A stretch of 64,000 nt of DNA from Strix aluco (lineage: Eukaryota; Chordata; Aves; Strigiformes; Strigidae): assembly GCF_031877795.1 (NCBI RefSeq), contig NC_133948.1, forward strand, positions 11,702,948-11,766,947. The letters are read 5' to 3'. Position 1 is the stretch's first letter; each line of letters begins with the position of its first letter. The notes under the pieces are model-generated. The model saw only the letters and a list, made by a program, of their open reading frames with translations, searched no databases and had not been told where the DNA came from. The translations under genes and the position numbers were made by a program. Shown piece by piece: positions 59,101 through 64,000 of this stretch.

Positions 59101-60300
59101 TTCCCCAGTAAAACAAAGTCTTCAAATATTAAGCCACATATATGATGATATAAATGTACCATTGCAGGACTGTTAACTACACCATTCTTTGTTAATACTT
59201 TTTCTAATCCACTTGTAAGAAAATTTATAGTTGATTATTCTAGCATCTCCTTTGGGAGTTCATGAATTTCAGTATTTCTGACAATTTCTCTTATCCTTCT
59301 ATCAAGCACAAGCTTTTCAGTCCTTATCTTCGAACCATTGTTTTCACATTTTCTAAGATAGTGAATAATTCACTGTGATAATATATAACATAAAAAAGAG
59401 CATCAAAAAGCAGCTGATAATATATATTGGAATGAGGATGAATGCAAGAATAGGAGTAAGAATTAAATTTAACTGCATCCTACCATATATCCCAAATCTG
59501 TTTTATCCCTGAAAAAAATATAGCAGAAATTGACTGAGAATCTAATTTCTGTCACAAAAAAACTATGATTCTAATGATTGCATTTAGAGAAGAAATCGTT
59601 CATATCCTACTGCCCTATGCTCTGACTTTCACAGAAGAAAATAAAAAGCAGCAGGTAACATTAATACTTACCATCTGGTAATAATGCCCTGAGTAGCTCA
59701 TAAAACCTAGCATTCAGTCAAATGCAGATACAAAGGTTTGTCGTGTCTTTCCTGAAACTACAATAGTGTGACTTTTCTACTTTTCTTTCCCAAATACACA
59801 GATAACAAATCTTATAGTAAGGTTTAGTTATACAGGATGACTTTAGCTGCTCTAGCAGTTGCTATGTCAAAACAGGGAAGTCTGACTCTACCTTTTGATT
59901 TTCCTCTTCTTATGGACATAGGATCATGCTGTTTGCCTTACACAGATCTGGAACTCACTGGACTCCTCTGTGAGGGATATACTCAGGATTCCAGCAGAAA
60001 ATCAACCACACTGAAATATTGGATCATTTGCTAGTAGGTTTGTGAGTTGTATCTGTTTAGCAAAAGGCCCAAAGAACAGCAGAGCTGGCACAAGTAATGA
60101 GGTAGGAACATGCAGCAGAGAGAGCAGTAGTTGACTGAAGAGTTGAACAAGCAGGAGGGAGAGAATGAGACCTCCCTTTCTTCCTAAATTGTGAGTTTAC
60201 AGATAATCTCAGCAGATTTATATAATTTAATATATGCATTCAATATGCATTTCACCAAATGCATGTAATTCTGCTTTCCATAGTCTATGCTGCTTCAAAG

Positions 60301-60830
60301 AAAAAAATGAAAAAAAGAAAAAAACACACACAGAATCACTTTATCAAGATGGGATATTGGATCTTTTGGTCTAACTTCCATTTATCAGAACTGTGCTCAC
60401 TTCCATCTATTGGGTTTTGCCTGTCCTAAGCCTAGTCATTTGTAGCTGACGATGGCTGCTTGACTAAACTCCATCTTCCAGAAAAGCTGGTTCAGCCTCC
60501 TTCCTAAAAAATAAAATTTAAAAAAACAAACAAAAAAAGCTATTTCAAGTTGGTATTTATCTGACCTAGCTTCTAGCCATTTGTTCTTATTTTGGCTTTC
60601 TCCATTAGATTATGTATTGCTTTAAATATTGAGCATTTTTTGCTCCTTTGGGTATTTATACACTAAGCAGGTACTTAGAAATCTTTTTAGCTAAACAAAA
60701 CAAATTAACCTTTTGAAACCTTTTTAAATGCTGTAAGTCTCAGCCTGGATTTCTGGATAGCAGTGACAGCCAGATGCTCTGCAGAACACTGCCTCCAGGA
60801 CATTTTAGGCACAGCCAAACTGCATTAAGT
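60301..60830 (-). mobile_element. Possible ancient LINE (CR1-like) remnant
   Basis: Pieces such as gggtatttatacactaagca followed by tttttagctaaac and ctgtaagtctcagcctgg recall the reverse complement of old CR1-type 3' coding sequence seen across sauropsids. No frame survives and the boundaries are unclear. Confidence 0.3.
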
Positions 60831-61396
60831 TTTGTTAGCCTTTCATTTTACTTTTTTAAAAATGTCTTTAACCCCCTTCATTAACCTCTCACATTTCCAA
60901 TTAATTTTTATTGTTGTCCTTTTCCATGTACGGTTTGTTGGGTATTTATTTATTTCTAATTACTGCTTTCATTTGATCTATGAAGAACAGCAAAGGCACA
61001 ATGCAAGCTGCTTTAGAACCATCCCTTTCTGTATCACTGCCAGGAGAATTCATACTATTGAACTACACCTAATACTAAAAGACGTTGTATTTTAGTCTGA
61101 CAAGTCCATTCTGAGAAGTTCAATGACATCCCTAGCCAGTATTATCAGGGCACTACTGCATAAACATTTACACCAATGGAATTCCAATTGATTTTGGCAA
61201 ATATTAATGGAAAGAAACTCTCATTGCTATGTCACAGTTGCAGTGAGAAAGCTTGGATTGCTAGAAACTCTGCTAGCTTTGGCAGGACACAGCTGAAGCA
61301 AAGCTCATTGTCGACTGATATGACACTCTACCATGCCATGTTGCTAGGGAAACAGCAGCAGAAGAGAACATAAGGTTGTTAAACTGGAGGGGTTCT

Positions 61397-61424
61397 TAAA
61401 AAAAAAAAAAAAAAAAGAAAAAAA
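61397..61424. repeat. Poly-A run
   Basis: A run of about 20 A, a single G, then more A. It has no recognisable retrotransposon body upstream. Confidence 0.9.
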
Positions 61425-61460
61425 TGCTCAGGGCTAGGCTGTCCTGAAGTAAATGTAGCA

Positions 61461-61476
61461 TATGTATGTATGTATG
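61461..61476. repeat. (TATG)n microsatellite
   Basis: Four tandem TATG units. Confidence 0.9.
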
Positions 61477-64000
61477 ACATACCATCATGTTATTCTATAA
61501 AATTAGTTTAGTCATAAGTTTTCTCCCCATAACTGATGGACTGAAGGATTCTTGCTTCTAAAGGTGTTATTTCTGTTACATAGATTTTATGCTAAATTGT
61601 GTTAAAATATTATCAATCATTTGGTTCTACTGATGATAAATGGTTGGGGGTTGGTTCCTGTTTGTAAAGTATGACCAATCAGTAAATAATGTGTAAAGGT
61701 ACACAGAGAATGACTGGACTGTTTATTTTGAAAGCAAATTGTTTCAATCAGTTTAATAATGGAAAGAAAGGACAATATAAGGATTAAATATCTAAAAAAT
61801 AAGTGACAGGAGTTAGAGAACTGAATTAATTGGAGTAGAGGAGTTATTCATCGTCTGCTAATTTTGAAGTATAATCAGGGGACACTGTCATTGGTTGACA
61901 GGTTCAAAATATAACTAAGCCTATTAATAGCTTTAAAAAAATGCATTTTGATACTCAAAAATCTATCCCAAGAAGCAGGCTTAAGTATTCAGTCTTGGCA
62001 GCACACAACCAAAAAACAAAAAAAATCCATGGCACATGCATATACTGCCTCATCCATTATTTTTCATAAGAAAAAAAAAAAAAGAACAGCCGTCCAACAC
62101 AAAGATCCATCTAACCCAAAATCCCATGCCTTACAGTGGCTAATAATAGATAATTTGGGGAGGGGAAGAAAATTAATACCTGGGAAAACACAAATACTTC
62201 CCTAGCATTTTATCCCTGCTTCTCAAGATCTGAACTCAAAACTCCCAAGTCAAAAGCACTATCTTGACATTTAATAGGCCTTGATATATTTTTCTTTTAT
62301 ACATTTTTCTATTCCTTCTAAACTTGTGCAGAGCTTTGGTACCATGACATACTCGGACAACAAGCTCCATAATTTCACTATGTATTCTGTGGACCTGCTC
62401 TGCCTTTACCTTTACCTTGTTCTAAACATCTTAGCTAATAATATCATTCACTATCCTTGGTTCTTAAAAAGAGACAACAGATAATGATTAGAAAGCAATC
62501 TCCTGTATGCCAGTTGCCACTTTATAAGGCCATCATATTGCCCTGCCTTGTACATCTTTTTTTCATAGGGGAAAAAGTCCCCATCTACTATTTATTTTTA
62601 TTGAAAATATCCTATACTCTAGGTCATGCTTGCTCTAATTCTAAAATACTCAAAATTCTGAAAGCAGACATGCTTTGCATTTTATACTGTTTTCTGTTTT
62701 TTCCTTAGTCCTTTCCTATCATTGTTTGCTTTTTTGACCGCTATTGAACATCGAGTTGATATTTTCATAGACCAAGCTGTTACAACTCCAAAATTTTTCT
62801 GGTATATGCACCATATGATAATGAGTCAACAAGATACTGAAATGTCTAACAGTATATTTAAAGAAATTAAACTTCCCGTAAAAGCTTTGTCATACTGCCA
62901 GAAAAATGGCAGTTACCTAAGTGTTCTCAGTATTAGACGCCATTATGCTTAGTTAAAAAAAATTGCTGGAATGGCAACACTGTAATGCAAGCATAAAATT
63001 ATTTACTTGCACATGATTTCTCTTCCTAGCACCCAACTTCTGTTCAAAAGAGCCCACTCTTGAAAAGCCTGTGTAAATATACCACATACAACAAACAAAA
63101 AAAGCGATGATACTATAAGGAATTTTGACTTTACCCAAACAAAAGCACTAACACCACCCATCGTATTACTCTGGATTAATTGCAGTACTGCCTGCAATGG
63201 GAACGAGCATGCAAGTGGCTTATATGCATGTCAACAATTGCAAGGTGACACAGGTCTTAGTAAACACACCTTCTGAAAATTTATGCTGCAATATTCTGGG
63301 TTACCTGGCTTGCAGTATTCCTTGCTCTTACTTTAACTGTGCAAATGTTGCTCTTCTTACTGTGCATTGTTACATCAAAGCCTAACATATGCCTTTGAAT
63401 TCATGACATTAAAGAAAAGCCTTTTTTAATTTCAGGTAGCCCAAAGCTTAAGCAGTTTCTTAAACTGAGATACAAGCTCATAATATTATCTCATTGTGTT
63501 TTGAAGGTTTATTTGCGTGAGCAAGTTCTCATTTTGTGGCATCATCTGAATCTACAAAAATGTGATGGCATTGTAATCTTTGATAAACCACCTGTCATCT
63601 CTCTTGAAGAGTCAAAACTTTATATTCTATAAGATCAGGTGATAGGAGGACTGAAATTAGAAAGAAATCTATTTAGTTAACATTAGCCCTAGTCTCAAAC
63701 AGGGGTCAGTTAACATGTTCCAAACATTTTTGTCTATTTTCCAGTTTTACAAATAACTGCTTGTTTTTTCCTTAATTCTGGTTTGTGTAAGTGTAGTTTT
63801 ACAGTTCCTAAAAATACAGTATTACATCATTTCTATAAATATGATAATACTTAAGATAGGGACAACAGAACACTCTGCCAAAGTCCAGCATCCCCAGAGC
63901 ATTCCCCTGGGTGACTTAAGAGTAGGTTTGTTCATTAAGCTACAGGAGTTAGTAGAATGGCGTAGATAACATGGCAGAATTGTTTTCTGATGATCCAGGC

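Larger units (their letters stand above)
43237..60300. other. GNAZ/RSPH14 intron, middle part
   Basis: About 17 kb of AT-rich intronic DNA. No reading frame of note and no domain, splice-flanked exon or RNA gene recognised. I looked specifically for the remaining RSPH14 exons (plus strand) and the large GNAZ exon (minus strand) and found neither. A faint CR1-like remnant and several simple repeats are listed separately. Confidence 0.5.
60831..64000. other. GNAZ/RSPH14 intron, right end of window
   Basis: AT-rich intronic DNA with no recognised exon. Frames here (60832-61095, 61948-62205, 62281-62952 plus) show no domain or homology I know and no paired splice sites. Confidence 0.5.

Noticed and set aside
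59837-60034. Plus-strand frame starting MTLAALAVAM after an acceptor-like ttatacag, tested as a later RSPH14 exon
   Set aside because: Only the first few residues look ARM-like; the remainder does not match and no donor in the right phase is present.

Overview
This is eukaryotic nuclear DNA from a vertebrate, almost certainly a bird. It is AT-rich, with short exons in long introns, canonical GT-AG splice sites, one CpG-rich promoter and CR1 retrotransposon pieces of three ages. Gene content and order match the RAB36 - RSPH14 - GNAZ block (human 22q11). I see no prokaryotic genes, CRISPR arrays, rRNA or tRNA genes.

Layout. (1) 1-3.7 kb: flank downstream of RAB36, with no gene recognised. (2) 4.0-16.0 kb, minus strand: RAB36, whose ten coding exons join in frame to a complete 266-residue Rab GTPase ending in a Cys-Cys prenylation site. 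A probable noncoding first exon at about 15.9 kb carries an RFX X-box. (3) 18.6-19.0 kb: CpG-rich promoter with a second X-box, then RSPH14 on the plus strand. Three coding exons (19.64-22.00 kb) give its first 140 residues, an armadillo-repeat radial-spoke/cilium protein. The remaining exons were not found and probably lie beyond the right edge. (4) 31.26-31.61 kb, minus strand: the last coding exon of GNAZ (C-terminal 114 residues of G-alpha-z), with its 3' UTR to its left. The large 5' coding exon of GNAZ is absent, so from 31.6 kb to the right edge the DNA is intronic for GNAZ and, on the other strand, apparently also for RSPH14. GNAZ is thus nested antiparallel in RSPH14, as in human. (5) The intron holds a fairly young 5'-truncated CR1 (39.75-40.9 kb, minus), an older CR1 3' end (41.4-41.8 kb, plus), a very old CR1/L3-like piece (42.77-43.24 kb, plus), weaker repeat remnants and simple repeats.

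How the genes relate. RAB36 and RSPH14 are transcribed divergently from start regions about 3 kb apart, and each start region has an X-box-like palindrome. RSPH14 is a motile-cilium gene and the RAB36 paralogue RAB34 acts in ciliogenesis, so shared RFX control is a reasonable inference. GNAZ (neuronal and platelet G-alpha) is functionally unrelated and shares only the locus.

The largest open reading frames (up to 246 codons at 40.1-40.9 kb) come from the CR1 reverse transcriptase, not from a host gene. I found no convincing new biological system. The most useful leads are the paired X-boxes, a possible upstream ORF that ends on the RAB36 start codon, and a G-tract cluster opposite the GNAZ 3' UTR.
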